The notes: a model not told the origin generated them from the sequence alone. A DNA stretch of 64,000 nucleotides from Tsuneonella amylolytica (GCF_003626915.1 NZ_CP032570.1:124001-188000), one strand, 5' to 3'; positions 31,090-40,546 are shown, counted from the stretch's first letter. Program-made: numbers and translations.

Positions 31090-31988
31090 GCCGACCACCC
31101 CGGATATTCGGCGGCCCAGCGGCCGGCTTCCTTCGCCATGTAGGCCTCGCAGCTTCCCCGCGCGAGGTCGCGCACGCGGCCCATGTAGCTGGCGCGTTCC
31201 TGCACGCTGATCACGCCGCGCGCCTGCAGCAGGTTGAACGCGTGGCTCGCCTCGATCGCCTGCTCGTAGGCGGCGATGGGGACATCATGGGCCAGCGCGT
31301 TGCGGCACTCCGCCTCAGCCTTGGCGAACAGATCGAACAGCGCGTCGGTATCGGCAACCTCGAAGTTCCACTTCGACATCTGGCGCTCGTTTTCGAGAAA
31401 GACCTGGCCGTAGCTGGTCCCGCGCCCGTCGAAATCCAGATCGTACACGTTGTCGACGCCCTGAATGTACATTGCGAGGCGTTCAAGACCGTAGGTCAGC
31501 TCGCCGGCGACAGGCTTGCAGTCGAAGCCGCCCATCTGCTGGAAGTAGGTGAACTGCGTCACCTCCATTCCGTCGCACCAGACCTCCCAACCCAGCCCCC
31601 ACGCGCCCAGCGTTGGGCTTTCCCAGTCGTCCTCCACGAAGCGGATGTCGTGCTTCAGCGGGTCGATGCCGATCTCGACGAGGCTTTGCAGGTACAGATC
31701 CTGCAGGTTCGCCGGGCTGGGCTTCAGGATGACCTGGTACTGATAGTAATGCTGCAGCCGGTTGGGGTTCTCGCCATATCGCCCATCGGTGGGGCGGCGG
31801 CAGGGCTGCACGAACGCGGCGTTCCACGGCTCCGGCCCCAGCGCGCGCAGCGTCGTCGCGGTGTGGAACGTGCCGGCCCCCATCCGCATGTCGTAGGGCT
31901 GGAGGATCAGGCAGCCGTTCGCGCTCCAGAAATCGTGGAGCGTGAGGATCATGTCCTGGAAGGACTTGGACGGGTCGCGCGCAGTCAT
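31086..31988 (-). CDS. glyQ: Glycyl-tRNA synthetase, alpha subunit
   Basis: 300-residue catalytic alpha subunit. Diagnostic stretches: [20 protein letters not shown] near the start, [20 protein letters not shown], and [22 protein letters not shown] carrying the class II active-site elements. The ATG at 31988 is chosen because the frame upstream is low-complexity and the product then has the family length. glyS follows with a 4-base overlap. Divergent from the TraB gene at 32078, with 89 bases between for both promoters. Confidence 0.96.
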   Translation of the reverse strand: MTARDPSKSFQDMILTLHDFWSANGCLILQPYDMRMGAGTFHTATTLRALGPEPWNAAFVQPCRRPTDGRYGENPNRLQHYYQYQVILKPSPANLQDLYLQSLVEIGIDPLKHDIRFVEDDWESPTLGAWGLGWEVWCDGMEVTQFTYFQQMGGFDCKPVAGELTYGLERLAMYIQGVDNVYDLDFDGRGTSYGQVFLENERQMSKWNFEVADTDALFDLFAKAEAECRNALAHDVPIAAYEQAIEASHAFNLLQARGVISVQERASYMGRVRDLARGSCEAYMAKEAGRWAAEYPGWSA

Positions 31989-32077
31989 TGTGCGGCGCGC
32001 AATGGCAGGGCGGTTTGGGACGGTCAACAACGGCGCACTTGAAGTCGGGACGCAGCCGCCCCAACCTAGCCGGTACG

Positions 32078-33001
32078 ATGGACGGTACCTTCTTCTCGCA
32101 CCTGCGCAAACGCGCATCGGTCGCGATCGCCGCAGCCGGTGCGCTGCTCGTCTCCGCCTGCGCGACGGTGCCCGTCGCCGAGCCCGCGCCCCGGGTCGAA
32201 GGGCCCGCGCTGTGGAAGGTGGTCGACGCCGACACCACGATCTACCTGTTCGGTACGGTGCACGCCCTGCCAAAGAACGTGCCGTGGATGCGCGGCGCGA
32301 TCGGCCCGGCGCTCGAAAGCGCGGACACGCTGGTGACCGAGGTCGACATCTCCAACCCCGACGTGAACGCGATGCAAAAGGTCGTGCTGGAAAAGGGCGT
32401 GCTGCCCGCTGGCCAGACCTTGCGCGGCCTGCTCACTCCCGCGCAGCGCGCCACTTACGAAACGGCGATCGTCAAGCTGGGAATGCCGGTCGAGGCGTTC
32501 GACCGGTTCGAACCGTGGTACGCCTCGCTGATGTTCGCACTCGTCCCGCTGGCGAAGGCCGGAATCGTGGGCGAGAACGGCGTGGAGAAGACGCTGGCGA
32601 GCGGCGCCGGCGCGACGAAGAAGCGCGCTGCGCTGGAAACCATCGACTACCAGCTGTCGCTGTTCGACGAACTGCCGCAGGACGCGCAGATCGATTACCT
32701 GATGAAGGTGATCGAGGGGAACGGCGACATCAAGGCGCAGCTCGAAAAGATGATGGCCGAGTGGCTGGCCGGCGATGCCGATGGGCTGGCCGACCTGATG
32801 AACGAGGATTTCGAAGGCGACAGCGCGCTGCTCGAACGCCTGCTCTATCAGCGCAACGTGACCTGGGCGGGATGGATTGCCGATCGCCTGGCGACGCCGG
32901 GCACGGTGTTCGTTGCGGTCGGGGCCGGCCACCTTGCCGGGCCGAAGAGCGTACAGGCCGCCCTCGCCGCGCGCGGTATCCAGACGACCCGCGTCCAGTG
33001 A
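32078..33001 (+). CDS. TraB/GumN family lipoprotein (first of a tandem pair)
   Basis: 307-residue TraB/GumN-family protein with a lipoprotein-like signal ([15 protein letters not shown], lipobox VSAC). The family core is [27 protein letters not shown] at the mature N-terminus, ending in [12 protein letters not shown], whose GTxH and GxxH histidines are conserved and proposed as a Tiki-like metal-dependent protease site. ATG 32078 is picked because the signal peptide begins right after it. The stop overlaps the start of a second family member, so this looks like a tandem duplication. Substrate unknown. Confidence 0.87.
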   Translation: MDGTFFSHLRKRASVAIAAAGALLVSACATVPVAEPAPRVEGPALWKVVDADTTIYLFGTVHALPKNVPWMRGAIGPALESADTLVTEVDISNPDVNAMQKVVLEKGVLPAGQTLRGLLTPAQRATYETAIVKLGMPVEAFDRFEPWYASLMFALVPLAKAGIVGENGVEKTLASGAGATKKRAALETIDYQLSLFDELPQDAQIDYLMKVIEGNGDIKAQLEKMMAEWLAGDADGLADLMNEDFEGDSALLERLLYQRNVTWAGWIADRLATPGTVFVAVGAGHLAGPKSVQAALAARGIQTTRVQ

Positions 33002-33873
33002 TCCGCGCGCTCGCCGCGTTCGCGATCGCCGCGGCGCTGGCCGCTTGCGGACGGGATCCGGCGCCCGACCTGCCCGCCCCCACGCCCGCGCTGTGGAGCG
33101 TGACCGCGCCCGATGGGCGGCCGGCGGGTTGGCTGTTCGGCACGATCCACGCGCTGCCCGATGGGGCGAACTGGCGCACGTCCGGGATCGAGAAGGCGAT
33201 CGTCGATGCCGACCTGCTGGTGGTGGAGGCAAAGGGCCTCGACGATTCGCGCAAGCTGTCGGCCACCTTCACCCGGCTGTCGCATTCCGACGGGCTGCCG
33301 CCGCTGTCCGAGCGGGTCGCGCCGGCCCTGCGCGAACGGCTCCGTTCGCTGCTGGCCAAAGGCGGCTACCGCGAGGCGGACTTCAAGGCGACCGAGACGT
33401 GGGCCGCGGCGATCACCCTGGCCCAACTCGCCGACGATTCGATCGGCGAGAACGGTGTCGACCGTGCGCTGATTAAGGATTTCGGCGCGCGTCCGGTCGA
33501 GGAACTGGAGGGGATCGAGGGCCAGTTCGCGATCTTCGACACCCTGCCCGAGGCCGACCAGCGCGACCTGCTCGGCGCGGTGGTGGAGGACGACACGATG
33601 GACGCCGAGGACAGCGCGAAGCTCGCCCGGTTGTGGCTCGCCGGCGACATGGACGCCATCGCGAAGGAGGGGGACGAGGGTATGCTCGCCGATCCCGATT
33701 TGCGCGAAGCCCTGCTGGTCCGCCGGAACAAGGCGTGGGCCGCGAAGCTGGAGGCGCTATTCGCCTCCGGCCGCAAGCCGCTCGTCGCGGTGGGCGCGGC
33801 TCACATGGCCCCGCCCTCCGGCCTGCCCGAGTTGCTGACGGCGCGCGGCTACACGGTCCGGCGGGTGCGCTGA
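32998..33873 (+). CDS. TraB/GumN family lipoprotein (second of a tandem pair)
   Basis: 291-residue TraB/GumN-family protein. GTG start at 32998 overlaps the previous stop (GTGA); the signal peptide [18 protein letters not shown] has lipobox LAAC. The core mirrors its neighbour: [20 protein letters not shown], later [16 protein letters not shown] and [13 protein letters not shown] with the conserved histidines. The two copies are clearly different in sequence, so the duplication is old. Probably an envelope-localised hydrolase like its twin. Confidence 0.87.
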   Translation: MIRALAAFAIAAALAACGRDPAPDLPAPTPALWSVTAPDGRPAGWLFGTIHALPDGANWRTSGIEKAIVDADLLVVEAKGLDDSRKLSATFTRLSHSDGLPPLSERVAPALRERLRSLLAKGGYREADFKATETWAAAITLAQLADDSIGENGVDRALIKDFGARPVEELEGIEGQFAIFDTLPEADQRDLLGAVVEDDTMDAEDSAKLARLWLAGDMDAIAKEGDEGMLADPDLREALLVRRNKAWAAKLEALFASGRKPLVAVGAAHMAPPSGLPELLTARGYTVRRVR

Positions 33874-33888
33874 TGCGCCCCGGCGGCC

Positions 33889-33917
33889 TTGCTTTTGCGG
33901 GCTGTCCCCGCTAACGG
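33889..33917 (+). promoter_or_regulatory. Possible promoter of rplY
   Basis: TTGCTT at 33889-33894 and TAACGG at 33912-33917 with a 17-base spacer, in the 119-base gap before rplY. The -10 element is poor, so this is only a candidate; it would give a leader of roughly 70 bases. Confidence 0.3.
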
Positions 33918-33992
33918 CGCGCGGTCCGGCGTCATGGTCATCCCTGGAGGCGTGGCGGACCGGATGTTCAGTACACTTCGAAAGGCAATACC

Positions 33993-34694
33993 ATGAGCGA
34001 CGCTCTGACCCTGCCGGCCGAGGCGCGCGAACGGGCTGGCAAGGGAGCCTCCCGTCATCTGCGCCGCGAAGGCCGCGTTCCCGCCGTTATTTACGGCGGC
34101 AGCGAAGAACCCACCATGATTCACGTCGAGGCGAAGGAACTGGTCCGCCAGCTCGGCACCGGCCACTTCATGAACTCGATCGTCATGATCGACCTCGGCG
34201 GCAAGTCGCTGCGCACCCTGCCCAAGGATGTCGCGTTCGACCCGGTCACCGATCGCCCGATCCACGTCGACTTCCTGCGCCTCGCCAAGAACGCCAAGAT
34301 CCAGGTCGCCGTGCCGGTCGTGTTCCTCAACGAGGAAGCAAGCCCCGGCCTCAAGAAGGGCGGCGTGCTCAACGTCGTGCGCCACGACCTCGAACTCGTC
34401 TGCGAAAGCGACAAGATCCCCGACCAGATCGAGATCGACGTGACCGGCAAGGACGTGGGCGATTCGATCCACATCAGCGAAGTCACGCTGCCGGCCGGCG
34501 CCGAAAGCGCCATCACCGACCGCGACTTCACCATCGCCACCCTGGTCGCCCCCTCGGCGCTCAAGAAGGCCGAAGGTGCCGAAGCCGCTTCGGGCGACGG
34601 TGCTGGTTCCGACATGGAAGCCGGCGAAACCGCCGCGACCGAACAGGGCGTCGACGACGATGCCGCGCTCGAGCAGGAAGAGAAGAGCGAGTAA
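33993..34694 (+). CDS. rplY: 50S ribosomal protein L25 / general stress protein Ctc
   Basis: 233-residue long-form L25 (TL5/Ctc type), binding 5S rRNA in the large subunit. The N-terminal L25 domain (about residues 5-95) starts with [20 protein letters not shown] and contains [13 protein letters not shown]; a C-terminal beta domain (about 100-185) follows, then an acidic, Ala/Glu-rich tail. AAAGG lies 7 bases upstream of the ATG at 33993. A strong terminator follows at 34730. Confidence 0.95.
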   Translation: MSDALTLPAEARERAGKGASRHLRREGRVPAVIYGGSEEPTMIHVEAKELVRQLGTGHFMNSIVMIDLGGKSLRTLPKDVAFDPVTDRPIHVDFLRLAKNAKIQVAVPVVFLNEEASPGLKKGGVLNVVRHDLELVCESDKIPDQIEIDVTGKDVGDSIHISEVTLPAGAESAITDRDFTIATLVAPSALKKAEGAEAASGDGAGSDMEAGETAATEQGVDDDAALEQEEKSE

Positions 34695-34729
34695 GCTCTC
34701 CCTCTTTGCCACGGCAAAAACACACGATG

Positions 34730-34758
34730 CGCCGGTCCAGCGATGGGCCGGCGTTTCG
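34730..34758 (+). terminator. Rho-independent terminator after rplY
   Basis: CGCCGGTCC (34730-34738) pairs with GGGCCGGCG (34745-34753) over nine positions with one G-T wobble, loop AGCGAT, followed by TTTCG. It lies 36 bases after the rplY stop and before the ribosome site of the next gene. Confidence 0.6.
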
Positions 34759-34780
34759 CGTTCAAGGGGAGGCGAATTCA

Positions 34781-35281
34781 ATGCAGCGTGTACTCGTCAT
34801 CGGATCGCCCGGAGCAGGCAAATCCACCTTTGCCCGCGCACTGGCGAGGCGGACGGGTCTGCCCCTCATCCACCTCGATGCCGAGTTCTGGCTGCCCCAT
34901 TGGACCGAGCGCGACGAGACCGAATGGCAGACGAAGCTGTCCGGGCTGGTTGAAGGAAACCGGTGGATCATCGACGGGAATTACGGAAGCAGTCTGCCCG
35001 TGCGGTTTGCACGCGCCGATACGGTGTTCTTTCTCGACTATCCCACCGCGACCTGCCTTGTGCGTGCCGTCAAACGTATCGTGACGAGCCACGGCAGGGT
35101 GCGCGCGGATTCCGCGCCCGACTGTGCCGAGCGATTTGACCTTGCGTTCCTGAATTACATCACGCTGTTCAGGCGAAGGAAGCGTCGCAAGATCATTGCG
35201 TGCCTGGACCGGTTCGGGGGCACCACGGCGGTGTTCCGCCGGCCTGTCGAGGCGGAGGCCTTCCTCGACCGGCTGGCATAG
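34781..35281 (+). CDS. P-loop ATPase, adenylate-kinase/FlaR-like
   Basis: 166-residue P-loop NTPase. The Walker A motif is [19 protein letters not shown] at the N-terminus and the LIHLDAEFW block follows, as in the so-called DNA topology modulation/FlaR proteins related to small kinases. Further family features are WIIDGNYG and a basic stretch FRRRKRRK near residue 125. The ATG at 34781 has AGGGGAGG 8 bases upstream, better than any earlier start. It is 14 bases upstream of pth. The phosphoacceptor is unknown. Confidence 0.83.
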   Translation: MQRVLVIGSPGAGKSTFARALARRTGLPLIHLDAEFWLPHWTERDETEWQTKLSGLVEGNRWIIDGNYGSSLPVRFARADTVFFLDYPTATCLVRAVKRIVTSHGRVRADSAPDCAERFDLAFLNYITLFRRRKRRKIIACLDRFGGTTAVFRRPVEAEAFLDRLA

Positions 35282-35295
35282 GCTAGGCGGCCGCC

Positions 35296-35865
35296 ATGCA
35301 AATCTGGGCAGGTCTGGGCAATCCGGGCGGGCAGTATGCGCTGCACCGCCACAACGTGGGCTTCATGGCGATGGATGCCATCGCCGAGGTGCACGGCTTC
35401 GCGCCCGAGGCCAAGAAGTTTTCCGGCTGGGTGCGCGAGGGACGCATCGGGAGCGTGAAGGTACTGCTGCTGAAGCCTGCCACCTTCATGAACGAAAGCG
35501 GGCGCGCGGTGGGCGAGGCGCTGCGGTTTTACAAGCTGGGGGTGGAGGACCTCACCGTCTTCCATGACGAGCTCGATCTTGCCCCGATGAAGGTCAAGGC
35601 GCGCACCGGAGGGGGGCTGGCGGGGCATAACGGCCTGCGAAGCATCAACCAGCATTTCGGCCCGGACTTCCGCCGCGTGCGGATCGGGATCGGCCATCCC
35701 GGGCACAAGGATCGGGTGACCGGCCACGTCCTCGGCAACTATGCCAAGGCGGAAATGGACCCCCTCGCCGACATGCTGGCCGCCATCGCCGCCGAAGCGC
35801 ACTGGCTGGCCGAGGGTGACGAGGCCCGCTTCATGAGCGACGTGGCTCTGCGACAGCAAGACTGA
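35296..35865 (+). CDS. pth: Peptidyl-tRNA hydrolase
   Basis: 189-residue Pth, which releases peptides from peptidyl-tRNA after premature termination. N-terminus IWAGLGNPGGQYALHRHNVG holds the catalytic His19; the conserved FMNESGRAVGEALRFYKL, VFHDELDLAPMKVK and GGLAGHNGLRSI blocks are present. The start ATG 35296 gives the normal length. Its stop overlaps the start of the CPBP protease gene. Located downstream of rplY, a common alphaproteobacterial rplY-pth-ychF arrangement. Confidence 0.96.
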   Translation: MQIWAGLGNPGGQYALHRHNVGFMAMDAIAEVHGFAPEAKKFSGWVREGRIGSVKVLLLKPATFMNESGRAVGEALRFYKLGVEDLTVFHDELDLAPMKVKARTGGGLAGHNGLRSINQHFGPDFRRVRIGIGHPGHKDRVTGHVLGNYAKAEMDPLADMLAAIAAEAHWLAEGDEARFMSDVALRQQD

Positions 35866-36470
35866 TGGGCGAGCGCAAACCGCTTCCCAACGGCAGTCTG
35901 GCGTTGCTGATGGGCATGCAGGCGGCGTTCTTCACCCTGCTTGGCTTCATCGCGTGGAGCCTTTCCGGACGCTCGGCCTCCCGGTTCGTCGAGATAACGC
36001 CCACAGCGCTGCTCTCGGGGTTCGGCCTGGGTCTCGGCCTGATCCTCGTCGGCGCGCTGGTACAATGGCTTGCGCCGCACCTGTTCGAGCGGGTCGCCCG
36101 TCTCCAGCACGGCACGGCCAAGCTGCTCGGCGGGAGGCAGGACTTAAAAATGTTCGCCTGGATTTCCCTCTGCGCCGGCATCGGCGAGGAGGCGCTGTTC
36201 CGAGGTGGGCTGCAGACCCTGCTCGCCGACTACCTCGGCGACACAGCGGCCGTACTCCTTGCAGCCGCTGCTTTCGCCCTCGTCCATTTCGCGAAGCCGC
36301 CGATCGCTGCGGTGATCTTCGCCTTAGGATGTCTATTCGGCGCGGTCTACGCGGCGACCGGCAGTCTCGCGACGGTCATGGTCGGCCATTTCGTCTACGA
36401 TGTCTGGGCGCTCCGAGCCCTTTTCGAGACGCTGGACCGGCTCCATCCGGAATCGCCGACGATCCACTAA
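35865..36470 (+). CDS. CPBP family intramembrane metalloprotease
   Basis: 201-residue membrane protein of the Abi/CAAX (CPBP) family. Several hydrophobic segments (about residues 12-32, 48-72, 100-120, 128-150, 158-178) enclose the motif residues: glutamates in GEEALFRGGLQTLL, His in ALVHFAKPP, and His in GHFVYDVW. These are the usual EExxxR, FxxxH and HxxxD-like elements. Starts at ATG 35865 overlapping the pth stop. Substrate unknown. Confidence 0.9.
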   Translation: MGERKPLPNGSLALLMGMQAAFFTLLGFIAWSLSGRSASRFVEITPTALLSGFGLGLGLILVGALVQWLAPHLFERVARLQHGTAKLLGGRQDLKMFAWISLCAGIGEEALFRGGLQTLLADYLGDTAAVLLAAAAFALVHFAKPPIAAVIFALGCLFGAVYAATGSLATVMVGHFVYDVWALRALFETLDRLHPESPTIH

Positions 36471-36700
36471 AGGTCGATTTTAGCTCCCGCCTTAGGCGTC
36501 CAGCCCAGCGCGTTCATGCAACCGATGAAGAAGTCGCGCTTCGCATCGACCCCGGTCACGAATTCGACTTGGTCGAAACAGGTCTTTTCCGCCTGACGGT
36601 ACGGCGTGCCGAGACGCGGGCCGTTCCACTGGTCTCCGTTCGACGTCTGACAGGCGGCGAGGAGGATCGCCGGGGCGAGGAGGACGGCAAGGCGCTTCAT
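36467..36700 (-). CDS. Small lipoprotein, function unknown
   Basis: 77-residue predicted lipoprotein. The ATG at 36700 begins MKRLAVLLAPAILLAACQ (lipobox LAAC); an ATG 12 codons upstream would bury the signal. The short mature part has two cysteines (KTCFDQV and FIGCMNALGW) and no recognised domain. Overlaps the end of the convergent CPBP gene by 4 bases. Confidence 0.65.
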   Translation of the reverse strand: MKRLAVLLAPAILLAACQTSNGDQWNGPRLGTPYRQAEKTCFDQVEFVTGVDAKRDFFIGCMNALGWTPKAGAKIDL

Positions 36701-36800
36701 CGCGCGGCACCATAATGCCGCGAAGCGCGCTGTCATCTTCCTTTATCACGGCGCGCTCGCTAAGGGCGGCGGCACGTCCCCCACCTTCCCGGAGTTACCG

Positions 36801-37901
36801 ATGGGTTTCCGTTGCGGAATCGTCGGGCTGCCCAATGTCGGCAAGTCCACGCTGTTCAATGCCCTTACCGAAACGCAGGCTGCGCAGGCCGCGAACTATC
36901 CGTTCTGCACGATCGAGCCCAACGTCGGGCAGGTCGCCGTGCCGGACGAGCGGCTCGATCAGATCGCCGCGATCGCGGGCAGCGCGAAGATCGTGCCGAC
37001 CCAGCTCGCCTTCGTCGACATCGCGGGCCTGGTGAAGGGCGCGAGCAAGGGCGAAGGCCTCGGCAACCAGTTCCTCGGCAACATCCGCGAAGTGGACGCG
37101 ATCGTTCACGTCCTGCGCTGTTTCGAGGACGACGACATCCAGCACGTCGCCAACAAGGTCGATCCCATCGCCGATGCCGAGGTTGTCGAGACCGAGCTGA
37201 TGCTTGCCGACCTCGAAAGCCTGGAAAAGCGCGTCCCCGCCGCCCAGAAGAAGGCGACCGGCGGCGACAAGGAAGCCAAGGTCATGGCCAGCGTGCTCGG
37301 CCAGGCGCTGGAATTGCTGCGCGAGGGCAAGCCCGCCCGTCTCACCCAGCCCAATGGCGACGACGAGGAGCGCGTGTTCGCGCAGGCCCAGTTGCTGACC
37401 GCCAAGCCCGTCCTCTACGTCTGCAACGTGGCGGAAGACGACGCGGCCGAAGGCAACGCGCTCTCGGCGCAGGTCTTCGCGAAGGCCGAGGCGGAAGGCG
37501 CGCAGGCTGTCGTTGTTTCTGCCGCGATCGAAAGCGAACTCGTTTCGATGCCGGCGGAAGACCGGGCGGAATACCTCACCGAACTGGGCCTGACCGAGAG
37601 CGGCCTCAGCCGGGTGATCCGCGCCGGTTATCGCCTGCTCGGCCTCCAGACGTTCTTCACCGCCGGGCCCAAGGAAGCCCGCGCATGGACTTATCCCGCC
37701 GGGGCCAAGGCCCCGCAGGCCGCCGGCGAAATCCACACCGATTTCGAACGCGGCTTCATCCGGGCTGAGACCATCGCCTTCGACGATTACGTGGCGCTGA
37801 AGGGCGAAAGCGGCGCGCGCGAGGCGGGCAAGCTGCGGCAGGAGGGCAAGGAATACCTCGTGCAGGACGGCGACGTGATGATGTTCAAGTTCAACGTCTG
37901 A
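36801..37901 (+). CDS. ychF: Redox-regulated ATPase YchF
   Basis: 366-residue YchF (OLA1-type) member of the Obg superfamily, which binds ATP rather than GTP. G1 is [18 protein letters not shown] at the N-terminus, G3 is [16 protein letters not shown], and the C-terminal TGS domain contains [20 protein letters not shown] and the family end [21 protein letters not shown]-like block. The function is linked to ribosome binding and oxidative stress. A 100-base gap precedes it; a long hairpin follows the stop. Confidence 0.96.
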   Translation: MGFRCGIVGLPNVGKSTLFNALTETQAAQAANYPFCTIEPNVGQVAVPDERLDQIAAIAGSAKIVPTQLAFVDIAGLVKGASKGEGLGNQFLGNIREVDAIVHVLRCFEDDDIQHVANKVDPIADAEVVETELMLADLESLEKRVPAAQKKATGGDKEAKVMASVLGQALELLREGKPARLTQPNGDDEERVFAQAQLLTAKPVLYVCNVAEDDAAEGNALSAQVFAKAEAEGAQAVVVSAAIESELVSMPAEDRAEYLTELGLTESGLSRVIRAGYRLLGLQTFFTAGPKEARAWTYPAGAKAPQAAGEIHTDFERGFIRAETIAFDDYVALKGESGAREAGKLRQEGKEYLVQDGDVMMFKFNV

Positions 37902-37907
37902 TCGCCG

Positions 37908-37946
37908 ACGGACGATCGGGCGGGCACAATCCGCCGGGTCGTCCGT
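37908..37946 (+). terminator. Hairpin after ychF
   Basis: ACGGACGA (37908-37915) pairs with TCGTCCGT (37939-37946), enclosing a second GGCGG/CCGCC stem. The T-run is weak (TTGCCCC), so it may be a terminator or a processed hairpin. Confidence 0.45.
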
Positions 37947-37971
37947 TGCCCCTGCCAAAGGGGAGATACCG

Positions 37972-38769
37972 ATGGACGTCGACAAGTCGAAGCAATTCAT
38001 CACGCTCGTGCGCCTCGGCTACGCCGCACGGGGCGTGACCTACATCCTGCTGGGTTACCTGGCGCTGAGCACGCGGGGCGCGGCGAAGGAAGGCGCGTCG
38101 TCGGTGTACGATTACCTGCAGGAAGTGCCGTTCGGCACGCCGCTCCTGTGGATTATCGCGCTCGGCCTGCTCGCTTACGCGGCGTTCAAGTACGTATCGG
38201 CCTTCGCCGACATCCAGCATCGCGGCAGCGACGGCAAGGGTCTTGCCAAGCGCATTGGCGACGCCGCGAGCGGTGTGGCGCACACCTTCCTCGCCTATGC
38301 CGCCTATCAGTTCGCGACCGGCGACAAGCAGGCCGCGTCCGGCGGGCAGAGCCAGGAAATGGCCTCGGGCGTGCTGGCCTGGGAAGTCGGCGCGGTGATC
38401 ATCGGCATCGTTGGCCTGGGCTTCCTCGCCGGAGCGTTCATGCAGGGCAAGAACGCGGTCACGGGCGATTTTATGAAGCATATCGCAGGTCGTGCGCCCT
38501 CGGCGGTCGAAGCGGTCGGCCGGGCGGGAAGCGCCGCGCGCGCGGTCGTCTTCGCGCTGATTGGATGGTCGCTGATACAGTCGGCGTGGCTGTCCCAATC
38601 GGAGAGGGTCAGCGGCCTCGGCGAAGCGATCATGGGCCTGCGCGACAATGGCGTTATCTACACCCTGGTGGCGATCGGGCTGCTGATGTTCGGCGTGTTC
38701 AGCCTGGTCACCGCGCGGTACCGCATCATCCCCGACATCCGGAAGGGCGATCTCAAGCCGAAGCTGTAG
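37972..38769 (+). CDS. DUF1206 domain-containing membrane protein
   Basis: 265-residue membrane protein made of three DUF1206 repeats, each with two hydrophobic helices. Repeat starts are visible as LVRLGYAARGVTYILLGYLA, then GDAASGVAHTFLAYAAYQFA, then AVGRAGSAARAVVFALIGW. GGGGAGA lies just upstream of the ATG at 37972. No function is known. Its last 17 bases overlap the tail of the convergent MerR gene. Confidence 0.88.
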   Translation: MDVDKSKQFITLVRLGYAARGVTYILLGYLALSTRGAAKEGASSVYDYLQEVPFGTPLLWIIALGLLAYAAFKYVSAFADIQHRGSDGKGLAKRIGDAASGVAHTFLAYAAYQFATGDKQAASGGQSQEMASGVLAWEVGAVIIGIVGLGFLAGAFMQGKNAVTGDFMKHIAGRAPSAVEAVGRAGSAARAVVFALIGWSLIQSAWLSQSERVSGLGEAIMGLRDNGVIYTLVAIGLLMFGVFSLVTARYRIIPDIRKGDLKPKL

Positions 38770-39157
38770 GCTCGTCGAACGCGGCTAGGATGGGGCATGG
38801 CCCCGCCCCGCCCTTCGCGCAGTCAGCCGCGAGGCGCGACAGGCTCGCACGGGCCTGCTCGAGCCGCGCGATCTCCAGGTCGAGCGCGGCGATCCGCTCG
38901 CGGGCCATTTCGCGAGCACGAGGCCGGTCGTCGATGCGGTCGAGGTGGATCAGCTCGGCAATCTCGGCCAGCGTGAACCCCGCCGCCTGCGCCCCGCGCA
39001 CGTAGCGCAGCCGCCGAACGTCGTCGGGTCCGTAGTGGCGACCGCCCGCGGCATCGCCCGCTGGCGACGCGAGCAGTCCCTTGCGCTGGTAGAAACGCAC
39101 CGTCTCGACGCCCACCCCGCCCTGTTTGGCGAGTTCGGAAATGCGCAGCGCAACCAT
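38753..39157 (-). CDS. MerR family metal-type regulator
   Basis: 134-residue MerR regulator of the mercury/metal branch. Winged helix at residues 4-45 (LRISELAKQGGVGVETVRFY) followed by AGFTLAEIAELIHLD and a long dimerisation helix. Cysteines in AADCAKGGAGPCPIL correspond to the C117/C126 pair of classical MerR, but the third mercury ligand (C82) is replaced by a D/R-rich stretch (DRIDDRPRAREMA). The sensed metal may therefore not be mercury. The ATG at 39157 follows the operator at 39161-39192, shared with the divergent plus-strand operon, which it is expected to control. Confidence 0.88.
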   Translation of the reverse strand: MVALRISELAKQGGVGVETVRFYQRKGLLASPAGDAAGGRHYGPDDVRRLRYVRGAQAAGFTLAEIAELIHLDRIDDRPRAREMARERIAALDLEIARLEQARASLSRLAADCAKGGAGPCPILAAFDEPTASA

Positions 39158-39160
39158 CGC

Positions 39161-39192
39161 TTGACTCCGTACCGTAGTACGGAAGGTATAGG
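39161..39192 (+). promoter_or_regulatory. MerR-type operator/promoter of the metal operon
   Basis: TTGACT at 39161-39166, then the dyad CCGTAC-CGTA-GTACGG at 39167-39182, then TATAGG at 39187-39192. The -35/-10 gap is 19-20 bases, the long spacing typical of MerR-activated promoters, and the dyad is nearly the one known from Tn501 merOP. Transcription would begin near 39199-39200, right at the ATG of the next gene, making that mRNA leaderless or nearly so. Confidence 0.8.
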
Positions 39193-39199
39193 ACTTCGC

Positions 39200-39940
39200 A
39201 TGAAGGATGCAAAGACCGCGACCCTGGCCCGCATGGTCATGGATAAACACATCTGCCCCTACGGCGTGAAGTCGAAGTGGTTGCTGGAAAAGCACGGCTA
39301 CACGGTCGACGACCAGTGGCTGACCACTCGCGAGCAGACCGACGCCTACAAGGCCGAACACGGCGTCGAAACCACACCGCTGACGATCATCGATGGCAAG
39401 CAGATCGGCGGATACACCGACCTGCTCAGGTTCTTCGGCAACCCGCTGCCCGACAAGGACGCGACAAGCTACAAGCCGGTCGTCGCCGTCTTCGCGATCG
39501 CGGCCGGTCTGGCCTTGGCCGTCAGCTATGCCACGGTAGGCTCGCCCTTGACCGTCCGGGCGGCCGAATGGTTCGTCAGCTTTTCGATGGCGATCCTTGC
39601 CATGCTGAAGCTGCAAGATGTCGAGAAGTTCTCGACGATGTTCGTCGGCTACGACCTGCTGGCGCGGCGCTGGGTGCCCTACGCCTACGCCTATCCTTTC
39701 CTCGAGGCGCTGGCGGGCATCCTGATGGCGGCACGCGCGCTCGATTGGCTGTCGATACCCGTCGCGCTGTTCATCGGCAGCATTGGCGCGGTCAGCGTGT
39801 TCTACGCAGTCTACGTGCAGAAGCGCGAGCTCAAGTGCGCCTGCGTGGGCGGGTCGAGCAACGTGCCGCTGGGCTTCGTTTCACTCACCGAGAACCTGTT
39901 CATGATCGGCATGGCGGTCTGGATGCTGGCGCATGGCTGA
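39200..39940 (+). CDS. Glutaredoxin-MauE fusion membrane protein
   Basis: 246-residue fusion. Residues 1-90 form a glutaredoxin-like domain with active site HICPYGVKSKW (one Cys, CPYG) and the cis-proline region TTPLTIIDGKQIGGYTDLLR. The rest has four hydrophobic segments of the MauE/DoxX-like redox membrane family, with the cysteine pair LKCACVGGSSNVPLG near the end. Start ATG 39200 sits at the predicted transcription start of the mer-like promoter, with no ribosome site. It probably passes reducing equivalents to a periplasmic or membrane partner in metal handling; this is inference from context. Confidence 0.85.
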   Translation: MKDAKTATLARMVMDKHICPYGVKSKWLLEKHGYTVDDQWLTTREQTDAYKAEHGVETTPLTIIDGKQIGGYTDLLRFFGNPLPDKDATSYKPVVAVFAIAAGLALAVSYATVGSPLTVRAAEWFVSFSMAILAMLKLQDVEKFSTMFVGYDLLARRWVPYAYAYPFLEALAGILMAARALDWLSIPVALFIGSIGAVSVFYAVYVQKRELKCACVGGSSNVPLGFVSLTENLFMIGMAVWMLAHG

Positions 39941-39950
39941 GGAGAGACCG

Positions 39951-40535
39951 ATGGACCAAAATTCCGAAAAGCCCGCGATGGGCTACGGCCGGTTTGCCGC
40001 GATGATCGCGGTTTCCACGGTCGTGATGTACGGTCTCATGTACCTCAACACTTACGCGACGAGCCACATCTGGTGGAGCCAGACGCGCGCGTGGATGGCG
40101 TTGCTCATGGGCGCCGTGATGGCGGTGATCATGCTCGGCTTCATGCGCAAGATGTATCCGAGCCGGTCGACCAATCTTGCGATCTTCGGCGGAGCGATCG
40201 CGGTCTTCGCCCTGTCCCTATGGCTGGTCCGAAGCCAGGAGACGGTCGACGACGTCAGTTACATGAAGGCGATGATCCCGCACCACTCGATCGCGATCAT
40301 GACGAGCGAGCGCGCGCACATCAAGGATCGCGAGGTGCGCAAGCTGGCCGACGCGATCATCGATGCGCAGATTCGCGAGATTGCCGAGATGAAGGCAATG
40401 ATCGCCCAGCTCGAGGCGAGCCCCGTCCCCGCCGGTGCGCCCGACCTGCCGAGCTACCGCGACGCCGACCGACCGCCCCCGCCGCCTCAGACAGACGAGT
40501 CGACCGGCATCGACACCCAGAAACCCATCAACTGA
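39951..40535 (+). CDS. DUF305 domain-containing membrane protein
   Basis: 194-residue protein with three N-terminal membrane segments (about residues 17-38, 47-68, 77-94) and a C-terminal DUF305 four-helix domain: VSYMKAMIPHHSIAIMTSER, then ADAIIDAQIREIAEMKAMIA. The HH and Met residues are characteristic and have been suggested to bind metal such as copper in this family. ATG 39951 has GGAGAG 5 bases upstream; an ATG at 39933 overlapping the previous gene is less likely. The C-terminus is proline-rich. Second gene of the MerR-controlled operon. Confidence 0.87.
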   Translation: MDQNSEKPAMGYGRFAAMIAVSTVVMYGLMYLNTYATSHIWWSQTRAWMALLMGAVMAVIMLGFMRKMYPSRSTNLAIFGGAIAVFALSLWLVRSQETVDDVSYMKAMIPHHSIAIMTSERAHIKDREVRKLADAIIDAQIREIAEMKAMIAQLEASPVPAGAPDLPSYRDADRPPPPPQTDESTGIDTQKPIN

Positions 40536-40546
40536 AAGACCGACTG

